57,727 bases of DNA from a virus: the IMG/VR virus record IMGVR_UViG_3300040959_000824, positions 1-57,727 of that record; one strand, 5' to 3'. How positions within the stretch are numbered: the first letter of the stretch is position 1; each line of letters opens with the position of its first letter. A model generated the notes under the pieces. That model ran no database searches. It was not told where the DNA came from and was given only the letters and a program-made list of their open reading frames with translations. A program made the position numbers and the translations under genes. This document shows positions 42,349-49,706 of this stretch, in pieces.

Positions 42349-43340
42349 AGATTGACCTCACCTAGCTCTACGCGGCATTGATAGCGGTTGCCCTGCTCAT
42401 AATGCGTTACGGTATTAACCAGCATCTTTTCGGGTAACGCCTCGTTTAACTGCTCTTCGGGCATCATCTTATGAAAGAGGACAGACAACACACTAAGCGG
42501 CTGAACTTTAGAATTTCCCGCCAGTTCCACATCGAGCAACGGCACGATAGAAATATGCTGATTGTTTAACGCCTTGATCTGCTCAACACTGACCAACGTG
42601 GGCGCACCACTGGACCCGTTCACGGCAGATTGCATCCCGGCGACGGTATCCCAACTCACATACGACTTATTGAGAATGCGCTGATCAAGGTATCGCTCGC
42701 CTAACATGGTGTAACGGGCAAAGCTGTACTCTGCATTTGGGTTCCCGTTCTCGATGCGCAAATCCTCTTCCATGGAGAGTTTCTTTAGCGACTTAAAGTA
42801 GACCGTACCCCGTGCAATGAAGCACACCGAGCCGTAATCCCTTGCCATTGAGCGAATAAGCCTTGCTGGTGGCACACCCGGCAACAAGTGATAGGTACCG
42901 CCCCGCTCGTAGCTGTCCACATCGAGCTTAAGCCCCGGCAGTAAGGCTGCGAGAATGTCTTTCGGCTGCTTTCTGGAAAAGAACTGCGGTTCAATGGCCG
43001 GTTGTTTCAGGCTGTGCGTCGCCTTCGAAAAGGCATTAATGATCAACATGCCGTCTTTGACTTCAGGTTTCGCCACGACAAACGTATCTATCCAGACCTC
43101 ATCACCCCGCGAGCCCGGATCAGCAAACGTGACCACCAGCTCGGCCCCTTCTTCCAATCCGTATTCATCCCGATAGGTACCGGCTTGGTCCATTAGGGTA
43201 AGAATGAGCTTTACCCCTTCCATGCTCGCATTCTCGATGTAGGCGCAAGACTGGATATGAGCCATGTATATGTCTTCGTCTTGCACCGTGACCTTTTGGA
43301 CAAGGAAGTATTCGCGCTCTTGATTACTCAATGAGATCAC
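42345..43340 (-). CDS. Baseplate hub protein (gpD/gp27-like)
   Basis: A 331-residue protein preceding the spike gene. PKDILAALLPGLKLDVDS near 130, RLIRSMARDYGSVCFIARG near 160 and the strand-rich C-terminus are typical of the late-control gpD / gp27 hub family that adapts the tube to the spike. It overlaps the preceding gene by 17 bases, implying tight coupling. Confidence 0.78.
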   Translation of the reverse strand: MISLSNQEREYFLVQKVTVQDEDIYMAHIQSCAYIENASMEGVKLILTLMDQAGTYRDEYGLEEGAELVVTFADPGSRGDEVWIDTFVVAKPEVKDGMLIINAFSKATHSLKQPAIEPQFFSRKQPKDILAALLPGLKLDVDSYERGGTYHLLPGVPPARLIRSMARDYGSVCFIARGTVYFKSLKKLSMEEDLRIENGNPNAEYSFARYTMLGERYLDQRILNKSYVSWDTVAGMQSAVNGSSGAPTLVSVEQIKALNNQHISIVPLLDVELAGNSKVQPLSVLSVLFHKMMPEEQLNEALPEKMLVNTVTHYEQGNRYQCRVELGEVNL

Positions 43341-44094
43341 CCTCCATCAAATCGACCAGAATCGGCGTGCGTACCACCTGTTCGGCTTCAAACACTTCTG
43401 CTACCACCTCAACACTAAACGGCAGGGTTAACACCCGGTTCTCTTCAAAATCGAACTCTTCAGGCATCAATGCTGCTTCCCGGCGTCCCTCAATGGATAC
43501 ATTCACGGTTAACGGCGCACCGGCTAACATGGTTTTCGCTTGGAAGGTGTGCTTTAGCCCCTGCTTAGTGTGGCGAATCCACATCATCAGACCGAGCGCC
43601 AAGCGGTTCAGTGTTGGTCGGTTCCACGCCACGGCCTTAATGGTGTAGGTCATTTTCACAAACGACTTGTTTACATGCGCGTAGATCTCGCTTGAATCGT
43701 TGGTCATGGCCGCGTAGTGAGTCAGATCGGTATAATCCGTACCATCAGCAAAGGTAAACCCCGGATCGCGGGAAATCAGCACAGCGGGTAACAGCTCATT
43801 ACGTGGAATGGCGTTTTCACCCTGTCCGAGCTTTTTCACCAGCTTACGCACAAAGGTTTGGGTGTCGGGCGTAGAGCCCATATAAATCTTACGATTGGAT
43901 GGACGGTCCACGAACCGGGCAAATTCTTTATTCTCTGGACGTGCGGTATCGGTCACGACAAGCGAGCTCACCACCGCTTTAAAGAAACCGGCTACGGCGC
44001 GATCCACATCCTCCAAATCGGTGTGCTCGGTCATCCCGGTATAGATATCGGCAGGTTCATTAAGAATCAGGGACGTTAAAGGAACTTCACTCAT
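43324..44094 (-). CDS. Putative tail or baseplate structural protein before the hub
   Basis: A 256-residue protein. The C-terminal half (HTFQAKTMLAGAPLTVNVSI and ENRVLTLPFSVEVVAEVFE) is strand-rich in a manner seen in tail-terminator or sheath-stabiliser proteins. No motif is diagnostic. It overlaps the hub gene and lies 4 bases after the next upstream gene. Confidence 0.5.
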   Translation of the reverse strand: MSEVPLTSLILNEPADIYTGMTEHTDLEDVDRAVAGFFKAVVSSLVVTDTARPENKEFARFVDRPSNRKIYMGSTPDTQTFVRKLVKKLGQGENAIPRNELLPAVLISRDPGFTFADGTDYTDLTHYAAMTNDSSEIYAHVNKSFVKMTYTIKAVAWNRPTLNRLALGLMMWIRHTKQGLKHTFQAKTMLAGAPLTVNVSIEGRREAALMPEEFDFEENRVLTLPFSVEVVAEVFEAEQVVRTPILVDLMEGDLIE

Positions 44095-44098
44095 TCGG

Positions 44099-44623
44099 TT
44101 ATACCTCCATATCGTCTAGCTGATAGAACTTGCGGCCCTTGGCAATCACAATACAGTTATGCTCACGATAAAGCGTGACGTCGTAACGGTAGAAATTTTG
44201 CTGAATGAGTCGCGCGTAGGCTTCAACCGGTTGGTTACGTTGGTAAGTGCCGTCACTGGTGGACCCGGACGCAATACCAGATCGGTTGCCTTCGTCAATC
44301 TGGATCAGCAGAAAGCGAAAGGGAATTCTTGCCAGTTCGGATAAGCCGTCTTGCTCGACGTTTTCAAACGTATTTAAAACGTTGGCACTAACGGCAACGT
44401 CAAAAACCCATTCTTTGAGCTGACCTAGTGAGGTAAAGGTATCGAAATGCTCACTACCCGGTTGGTAATGGTCCACTATCACCGCTTGTCCGTAACGATG
44501 ATCCACCGGCCCATCAGGCCAGCCTTTGGAACGCACGTTAATCAGACTACGGACTGAACTCCAATAAGGCACCAGTCGCGGCAGTTTCTTAATACAGTCA
44601 GTGACCGTAAAGTTTTGTTTCAT
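44099..44623 (-). CDS. Hypothetical structural-cluster protein
   Basis: A 174-residue protein with no motif I know. It lies between a nucleotide-hydrolase-like gene and structural genes. A CTCCCCGC leader motif and a small hairpin (GCCACC with GGTGGC, 44627-44650) precede its start, so it begins a separately regulated segment. Confidence 0.5.
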   Translation of the reverse strand: MKQNFTVTDCIKKLPRLVPYWSSVRSLINVRSKGWPDGPVDHRYGQAVIVDHYQPGSEHFDTFTSLGQLKEWVFDVAVSANVLNTFENVEQDGLSELARIPFRFLLIQIDEGNRSGIASGSTSDGTYQRNQPVEAYARLIQQNFYRYDVTLYREHNCIVIAKGRKFYQLDDMEV

Positions 44624-44645
44624 GTTGCCACCTGCTTAGCTTGGT

Positions 44646-44670
44646 GGCGTTGTTCTTAAGCGGGGAGGCT
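44646..44670 (-). repeat. CTCCCCGC leader motif, copy f
   Basis: Leftward reading GCCTCCCCGCTTAAGAACAA followed by CGCC, four bases after the stop of the gene at 44673. It is the closest relative of copy c at 25318. Confidence 0.5.
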
Positions 44671-44672
44671 TA

Positions 44673-45029
44673 TTAATCTAACTCAGATACCGGGATGCAG
44701 GGTATTCCTATTCGTTCGGCATAGGTCTTTTCTGACAGTGCACCTTTGGAATGCTGGTACCCATCCAGTAAAGCTACCACGTCGGCAGCTCGCAGCATGG
44801 CAATGCCAATATCCATATAAGCGGCATCCGTCAGACCTAGCGGCAGTATGGCCGGGTTTAATACGATGTAACCACGTTCTGCAAGCTCACTAGCAAGCTG
44901 GTTAAACGCGGCGTGGTTGTAGTTCTCCAATCCCGTCATAGGACCAGAGATATAAACGACGGGCTTTTTAGCTGGTGGCTTAGGCGCTGCGCCCTCTGGT
45001 TCTTGCTGCACTGCGATGCGATCAATCAT
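44673..45029 (-). CDS. DUF4406-type nucleoside-deoxyribosyltransferase-like protein
   Basis: A 118-residue protein. VVYISGPMTGLENYNHAAFN near residue 24 and the ADVVALLDGYQHSKGA segment near 84 are characteristic of DUF4406, a Rossmann-like family related to nucleoside 2-deoxyribosyltransferases. It may hydrolyse modified nucleotides. It is out of place among baseplate genes, so it resembles an inserted accessory gene. Its start overlaps the preceding stop by one base. Confidence 0.75.
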   Translation of the reverse strand: MIDRIAVQQEPEGAAPKPPAKKPVVYISGPMTGLENYNHAAFNQLASELAERGYIVLNPAILPLGLTDAAYMDIGIAMLRAADVVALLDGYQHSKGALSEKTYAERIGIPCIPVSELD

Positions 45030-45619
45030 TATAGGTACGTCACTCCGTTATTCTCTGTCATGGTATCTTCTGTGATATCACTTGTGGTATCTGAACTGGT
45101 ATCACTACTGTTATCTGGCGTGATATCGCTAGGGGTATCGGCGGAGAAATCACGCATAGGCACGCACGCGTAGAGACTACCGACATTCGCCGTGCCAAAG
45201 CCTAAGATTTGTTGCACGTACCAGTACACCGTCCTTATACCGTCGGCGGTTTCTTCGTCCCACTCAAGCGCGGACCCACGCGGCACACTATCACTGGCAA
45301 TGCGCAGCAATAACACCCCGTCACCTTCACCTAAATTGGCCTCTCCGCTGTCCTGAACAAAGAAAGACTCCATCTCGTCCGGGCATTCCAATACCGCAAC
45401 ACGTTCGTAATCGTCGTACTCCAAAGTTTCTTGGTTGACGTCTACGTTGATCACCTGTTGCTCTTCGTAGTTCTCGCCACCAGCATCAATACTTTTGGTT
45501 GGCCGGTACAGGAACGCCTCAAACGAATCAGGAGAAAGCGCAATCGCATTCATCCAGTCGCGCCTTACTGCGGCGTTTAGTGCCTCATGACCGTTAAATC
45601 TGGCTTTTCTTACTGTCAC
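45029..45619 (-). CDS. Structural-cluster protein whose C-terminus is built from a partition-type DNA array
   Basis: A 196-residue protein. The first 155 residues look folded (YWYVQQILGFGTANVGSLYA near 135) but belong to no family I know. Residues about 161-188 are seven tetrapeptides (SDIT, PDNS, SDTS, SDTT and similar), encoded by the 12-bp repeat array at 45062-45139, whose GATATC-type hexamers are read as Asp-Ile, Asp-Thr or Asp-Asn. The tail is then a flexible acidic extension that exists because of the DNA repeat, or the array has been accommodated there because it does no harm to the protein. Confidence 0.65.
   Translation of the reverse strand: MTVRKARFNGHEALNAAVRRDWMNAIALSPDSFEAFLYRPTKSIDAGGENYEEQQVINVDVNQETLEYDDYERVAVLECPDEMESFFVQDSGEANLGEGDGVLLLRIASDSVPRGSALEWDEETADGIRTVYWYVQQILGFGTANVGSLYACVPMRDFSADTPSDITPDNSSDTSSDTTSDITEDTMTENNGVTYL
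45062..45139. repeat. Partition-site-like array 3 within a coding sequence
   Basis: Seven GATATC-type hexamers at 45062, 45074, 45086, 45098, 45110, 45122 and 45134, at the same 12-bp period as the arrays at 8622 and 10087 and with the same variants (GGTATC, GATATC, GTTATC). It is 35 kb from the partition genes and read through in frame by the gene at 45029. Confidence 0.8.
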
Positions 45620-46761
45620 TTCAATAGCCCTTTCAAGTTGGATTCAGATACATTCATTTGCTTGGCATAATCTTTAATGGCCTGTGTTCGGCTCTTACCT
45701 TGGGCCTTGTAGCCATCATTGAAGGCGTTAAAGCCAAAGCGGATCATGTCTTTCATTTGGGAGAGCTGGTTTTGCTGCTTGCGTATCTTGCGCGCTTGGC
45801 GTTTTAGCTTGTCGCCGGTGCGTGCTTGAGAGGCGAGCTTGCGCTCTAGTGCCTTTTGGGCCTTCTCGTACTTGGCAAAGTCTCGATCTGCTTTGTTGCG
45901 GTCGGTCTGTTTCCCCCGGTTCGCACGGCGAATTTGCGCTTGTGTCTTTTCGTCAATAAACTCGGTCCGGTTATCACTGCCAAATCCCACCTTATCGGCT
46001 TGCTTTTTCATCTTCGGTGCAAGCTGACGCTGGACTGAAGGCGTTTGCAGCATACGGGTAGCACGCAGGATGTGCTTACAGGCCACACCGGCGAGCTCCG
46101 GGTTTCGGATCTTAGGAAAAGAAAACTCAGAAGGCGGCGTGATCTGGTAATTGCCCATCGTGGCGATATAGCGGTACCAGTACTGGTGGCGACCACAATC
46201 ACAATCAATCGAAATACGACCGGCACACGCAGCCTTTACCGCTTTGTCATAGCTTCCATCTGGTGGATCGGCCATGTAGTCGTCCCACTCTTCCAAGCGG
46301 ATTTTGACCCGGTGATGTTGGTGCTTAGACACTTGCGAGGCATCCACCGACATAATGAGCTCATTGCCCTTAATTCCCTTCAGGTTGGCCCACTGGACCC
46401 CGGTCCCATCGTCTACCCGGTTATTCGAGCGGTCGATATCCACTTGTCGGGAGTTTTTTACCAAGAACGCGTACACAATCCCCGCCGTGCGCGAGTCGTA
46501 CTTTTTGGCCGCGTGCTTACGGTTCTTATCGAATTCCTGAAGATCGGCTTTAGTAAAGCGCATTCCCTTGGCTTTCTCACCAAGTGCCTTTAGCGCCTTA
46601 CTGGTTGGATTGGTGAAGGTTCCCCGGTTTAAGGTCCGCTTGGCATTACGGCGGTTTTTCTTTTGGGCCTTCTCTATCTGGTTAAAGAGCTGGTTAAACT
46701 TCTTGGCCGTTAAGCCTGAAGAGTCAAACGCTCCGCTATCGAGCTTTTCAAACGTCGGCAT
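45616..46761 (-). CDS. Basic protein with SWIM-like zinc motif, virion cluster
   Basis: A 381-residue, strongly basic protein. ISIDCDCGRHQYWYRY near residue 185 and GVACKHILRATRML near 225 give the CxC...CxH arrangement of SWIM zinc fingers, which bind DNA or proteins. Both ends are Lys-Arg-rich helices (AQKKNRRNAKRTLNRG; KLKRQARKIRKQQNQLSQM). Located in the structural block, it might be packaged with DNA or act in head-tail joining. No family name is certain. Confidence 0.6.
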   Translation of the reverse strand: MPTFEKLDSGAFDSSGLTAKKFNQLFNQIEKAQKKNRRNAKRTLNRGTFTNPTSKALKALGEKAKGMRFTKADLQEFDKNRKHAAKKYDSRTAGIVYAFLVKNSRQVDIDRSNNRVDDGTGVQWANLKGIKGNELIMSVDASQVSKHQHHRVKIRLEEWDDYMADPPDGSYDKAVKAACAGRISIDCDCGRHQYWYRYIATMGNYQITPPSEFSFPKIRNPELAGVACKHILRATRMLQTPSVQRQLAPKMKKQADKVGFGSDNRTEFIDEKTQAQIRRANRGKQTDRNKADRDFAKYEKAQKALERKLASQARTGDKLKRQARKIRKQQNQLSQMKDMIRFGFNAFNDGYKAQGKSRTQAIKDYAKQMNVSESNLKGLLK

Positions 46762-46764
46762 ACG

Positions 46765-47085
46765 CTACAGCCCCAAATCATCCATGAACTGGCGCATGGT
46801 GCGACGCACCCAAGCCGCTGGTGGCAGGTAAATACTCTCACCCACCGGCAACGGCTCAGCCATATCATCTTGCTCACACGCCAGCGCCACCAGCCAATCC
46901 AGATCGGCAGTACCATAAAAACGAAAGCTCACTAAGTCTGGGCGATATTCTTCGTCTTCCTTTAGGTCATACTCGGATAAGTCACTATCGGGCTTGTCCA
47001 TGTATTCGCTCACCTGCTGGTAGTACACCGCCCTTAAGATATCGTCCTCGATATTGAGGTCGGACAAACGCGAGAGATCAGCCAT
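46765..47085 (-). CDS. Baseplate wedge protein, gp53-like
   Basis: A 106-residue protein. VSFRFYGTADLDWLVALACEQ near residue 53 followed by PLPVGESIYLPP is the pattern of gp53-type wedge proteins of T4-like baseplates (RFYG, W-LIA, G-x-x-LYIP). It overlaps the preceding gene by 8 bases and lies 3 bases before the next. Confidence 0.7.
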   Translation of the reverse strand: MADLSRLSDLNIEDDILRAVYYQQVSEYMDKPDSDLSEYDLKEDEEYRPDLVSFRFYGTADLDWLVALACEQDDMAEPLPVGESIYLPPAAWVRRTMRQFMDDLGL

Positions 47086-47728
47086 TACTACGCGCCTCCA
47101 ATGCCTTCTCTAGTGGATCGGTCGATAACATGCGCTCGTTCGTGGCTTGAATGATGCGACCAAAACGGGCCATTGGACTCTGATCGCGTTTATTCTGCTC
47201 TTCAGTCAGGGCGCTAAGAAAATCAGAAAAGCTCTGTGCGTCACCGAGAGAGGGATTAGTCGCGGTATAGACCGTTAGCAGCAATGCAACGCTTTCAGGC
47301 TTGAGAGAATGCCAGTCAATGCGATATTGCGTGCGTCCGTCGTTGCCTCTCACCTCATCAAACAAGGTTTCTGAGATTTCCATCATGCCACCAGCATTGG
47401 CCGGGAACGTGATTGACTGGAACTGCTTTAGGTTGCGGTAGGTTTTCATTGCCTCAACCACAATCGGCACCCCGGCGGGAGTCTCCCCATCCAAGCGGAC
47501 CGCGCGGCCATGTTTGGCAAAGTTCGGAATGGTTTCATCCACAATGACAATAAAGCCCTGCTTACGTAGGGACTCCAAGCGGCCATGTAGCGTTTTGTTG
47601 AGCTTCTTTGCGTTATTAGGGAGAGATTTACACTCTACGACGTGCAATACCCCATCCTTAAAGCCAGAGAGCATTAAACGCGCTTGGCCCATGGATAGGG
47701 TTAATACTGCGATACGCTTATCGGACAT
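47078..47728 (-). CDS. Hypothetical protein leading the second structural operon
   Basis: A 216-residue protein. I start it at ATG 47728 because AAAGGATC precedes it; a frame extension to 47800 exists, but it would translate a leader motif and half of an inverted repeat. It has an alternating alpha/beta N-terminus (IAVLTLSMGQARLMLSGF, FIVIVDETIPNFAKHG) and a helical C-terminus. No motif is recognised. Its leader is the most elaborate in the window: promoter motif, 12-base inverted repeat and CTCCCCGC motif in order. Confidence 0.6.
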   Translation of the reverse strand: MSDKRIAVLTLSMGQARLMLSGFKDGVLHVVECKSLPNNAKKLNKTLHGRLESLRKQGFIVIVDETIPNFAKHGRAVRLDGETPAGVPIVVEAMKTYRNLKQFQSITFPANAGGMMEISETLFDEVRGNDGRTQYRIDWHSLKPESVALLLTVYTATNPSLGDAQSFSDFLSALTEEQNKRDQSPMARFGRIIQATNERMLSTDPLEKALEARSNG

Positions 47729-47745
47729 AGGTGATCCTTTCATAA

Positions 47746-47772
47746 GCGCGTCAATTTTAGTGCGGGGGAGCG
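47746..47772 (-). repeat. CTCCCCGC leader motif, copy g
   Basis: Leftward reading GCTCCCCCGCACTAAAATTG followed by ACGCGC. It has one extra C in the core and lies just before the ribosome binding site of the gene starting at 47728. Confidence 0.45.
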
Positions 47773-47792
47773 TGGTTAGTTTAGCATCAATC

Positions 47793-47828
47793 CCGTGCAA
47801 AACATCAAGAAATAGGTGTTTTGCACGG
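47793..47828. repeat. Inverted repeat in the leader of the second structural operon
   Basis: CCGTGCAAAACA (47793-47804) and TGTTTTGCACGG (47817-47828) are perfect 12-base arms around a 12-base loop. It starts three bases downstream of the promoter motif at 47831, so it would form a hairpin at the very 5' end of the transcript or be bound by a dimeric repressor. Confidence 0.7.
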
Positions 47829-47830
47829 AG

Positions 47831-47843
47831 TTATTAGGAATTG
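47831..47843 (-). promoter_or_regulatory. Candidate late promoter CAATTCCTAATAA, second structural operon
   Basis: Exact 13-base copy read leftward, followed by CTCC and then the inverted repeat at 47793-47828. It is 103 bases before the start at 47728. Confidence 0.6.
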
Positions 47844-47848
47844 GGGGA

Positions 47849-48535
47849 TTAATCAAAAAGACCGACAGGAACGGCGATACCGGCGAGCTCATACGCCTTT
47901 AACACTAAGGACTCTTGCGTGCCGTGAATGGCTTCCCATGCGCGCTTGCCTCCAATGGTACCGCGTGCATGCACCGGGATAAGGTCCGGGTATTGCTCGA
48001 TCACTTCCTTGGGTGCGGGTGTGTCATGGTGCGGTGCACAAAGTGGTAAACCTCGACCGTGCGCCAATGCCTTCGTGCGGCCATCAATATGGTGATAGGA
48101 AATCACCGGGTTCTCTCTTCCCTGTAAGTGACAGGCAATGCAAGGAAGTTTGCATAACGCGTCCATGATGCGCTTTTCTTCAGCGGTTGGTGTGCGTCCC
48201 TTTAGGCCACGACTGGATTTAGCCGGTGCCTTACGTGCGGGTTTAAGGCTGGTGGTTGGCCTCTTAGGCTCGCTTGCTTTAGCCAGCGCCTTAGCACGGG
48301 CGCGCTCTTGCGCTTCTTGGTTCTTTTTGGCGATTTGTGCCTGATATTCTGGCGTTTTGGCCTTAGCGATGGCCTTATCTTGCTGCTTCTTGGTCGCCGC
48401 TAATTTCTTTTGGAACTGTTTTTCTTTAAATTCAGGATCTTGCAATTTGGCCTTTTGGCGAGCAATCGCTCTATCTCTGGCCCTTTTTTGCGCCTCTGCG
48501 GCCTTTTTTCGCTTCGCTTCTATTGTCATTGCCAT
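47849..48535 (-). CDS. ref: Ref-like RecA-dependent HNH nuclease
   Basis: A 228-residue protein closely following P1 Ref (186 residues): SSRGLKGRTPTAEEKRIMDA at 107-126, LPCIACHLQG with Cys132 and Cys135, YHHIDGRT with His148-His149, and LPLCAPHHDTPAP with Cys166, His169 and His170. P1 Ref is an HNH endonuclease that cuts single strands within RecA filaments and stimulates recombination. The N-terminal 95 residues are Lys-Ala-Gln-rich and longer than in P1, partly a repeat of the element KAKTPEYQAQIAKKNQEAQE. It has AAGG seven bases before the first ATG. It is a separate gene upstream of the second structural operon. Confidence 0.88.
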   Translation of the reverse strand: MAMTIEAKRKKAAEAQKRARDRAIARQKAKLQDPEFKEKQFQKKLAATKKQQDKAIAKAKTPEYQAQIAKKNQEAQERARAKALAKASEPKRPTTSLKPARKAPAKSSRGLKGRTPTAEEKRIMDALCKLPCIACHLQGRENPVISYHHIDGRTKALAHGRGLPLCAPHHDTPAPKEVIEQYPDLIPVHARGTIGGKRAWEAIHGTQESLVLKAYELAGIAVPVGLFD

Positions 48536-48635
48536 GAAAACACCTTACTATTTCGCCTATCAATGCAGTCGCTTTGCTCGCGCTCATTGGTGTGTAGTTG
48601 GTCGGTTCTTTGCTTGGGACCGTCCGTAAAGAAAG

Positions 48636-48662
48636 CCGTGGTTTATGCCACGGCTTTTTTTA
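48636..48662. terminator. Bidirectional terminator after the PadR gene
   Basis: AAAGCCGTGG and CCACGGCTTT form a perfect 10-base stem with loop TTTATG, followed by seven T's on the + strand and TTTCTTTA on the other. It lies 11 bases after the stop of the gene at 48673. No + strand gene precedes it. Confidence 0.75.
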
Positions 48663-48672
48663 TGCTGGTGGG

Positions 48673-49209
48673 TTACTTCATGGCTCCACTGGTCAAGGTT
48701 AGCGCCTCTTTGGCAAACTCCCTTTCAGCCTCCCAAATGGCAAGCTTGCGCTGTAGTAGCAGCTTCTCGTAGCACGTCCCGTACTTAGTGTGCGAGTCAG
48801 ACAGCGCCTCTTTGGCGCGCTGGATGTTCTGATCTAACACCTCTATCAAACGCTCGAAGTAGACCCAATTGCCAACCACCATCTTAGATACCGACTCACT
48901 GCGGACCACCAGCGGCTCGACCGTCACTGGCACTTCACTTTTGATTTGGCCGTACACCTTCAGACCTTTATCGGTCATGTAGTAGTCTTTGCGATCAGGC
49001 TTACCCACTTGAGGGACGGACTTAGGCACAACAAGGCCCATTTCGGCCATGATGTTCAATTCTCTGTAGACTTGCTGGTGACTTGCTTGCCATGCCGGGT
49101 AAAGTGTTTTAGATAAATCGTATCCGGTGTGGCCTGTGTCGTCGCTCGCCAGAGTGGCAAGGATGATCTCTTTCAATGGTGATAGGGTTTTATTGTCTTG
49201 TTTAGGCAT
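48673..49209 (-). CDS. PadR-family transcriptional regulator
   Basis: A 178-residue protein with a winged helix at residues about 8-75: LSPLKEIILATLASDDTGHT, GYDLSKTLYPAWQASHQQVY, RELNIMAEMGLV and the wing KPDRKDYYMTDKGLK. The C-terminal helices (90-175) form the dimerisation arm of this family. PadR proteins repress from small-molecule or stress signals. This is the only clear transcription factor in the window and might control lytic genes; no repressor role can be shown from the sequence. It ends at the terminator at 48636. Confidence 0.8.
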   Translation of the reverse strand: MPKQDNKTLSPLKEIILATLASDDTGHTGYDLSKTLYPAWQASHQQVYRELNIMAEMGLVVPKSVPQVGKPDRKDYYMTDKGLKVYGQIKSEVPVTVEPLVVRSESVSKMVVGNWVYFERLIEVLDQNIQRAKEALSDSHTKYGTCYEKLLLQRKLAIWEAEREFAKEALTLTSGAMK

Positions 49210-49244
49210 AGTGTTTGCTCGCTATGTGTGTAGTGTAAGTGTAA

Positions 49245-49706
49245 TCAATACTGGCGGTGCACATCACCGGTGACAGCATCAACGAATCCATGGCAGACAA
49301 ACTCAATCTCGCTTGAGTAGTGAGCCATCTTGCCCTTAAGGGACTTCTTGTGTCTGGCGTGCCAGTGCTCATAACCGGCGCTAAAGGCCCACTGGTTATT
49401 GCTGTAGTCGGCATAATGCAGATCGGAGCCGTTACGCGCCTCTCTCACCCCGGCCTCCCAACTTGCTAGAAAGTCGTCACGTTGAATGAGCTTTAACGCC
49501 TGACGTTCGTCGTCAAACACGCCCACCAGCTCAATCAGCCCAACGGACTGCATCTTATCGATCACGGTTCGGTCAAAGTAACCGACGTAAATCTCATCGT
49601 TGGGGATAAGCTCGACTTGAGGCGGTGTTTCGTACTCCGTGCCGTCCATAGGCAGAGCTTCCATTAGCTCGACTATCAAACTCAGCTGTTTTTTTGGTAT
49701 TGGCAT
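49245..49706 (-). CDS. Hypothetical protein before the PadR gene
   Basis: A 153-residue protein with no recognised motif; the C-terminal part has aromatic and histidine-rich segments (YADYSNNQWAFSAGYEHWHA). Its first 38 codons overlap the end of the upstream gene in a different frame. A shorter start (MEALPMDG near residue 15) would reduce the overlap. Confidence 0.5.
   Translation of the reverse strand: MPIPKKQLSLIVELMEALPMDGTEYETPPQVELIPNDEIYVGYFDRTVIDKMQSVGLIELVGVFDDERQALKLIQRDDFLASWEAGVREARNGSDLHYADYSNNQWAFSAGYEHWHARHKKSLKGKMAHYSSEIEFVCHGFVDAVTGDVHRQY

Noticed and set aside
47729-47800. Longer start for the 240-codon frame at 47078
   Set aside because: The extension would translate a CTCCCCGC leader motif and part of a perfect inverted repeat, and the ATG at 47728 has a clear AAAGGA site.
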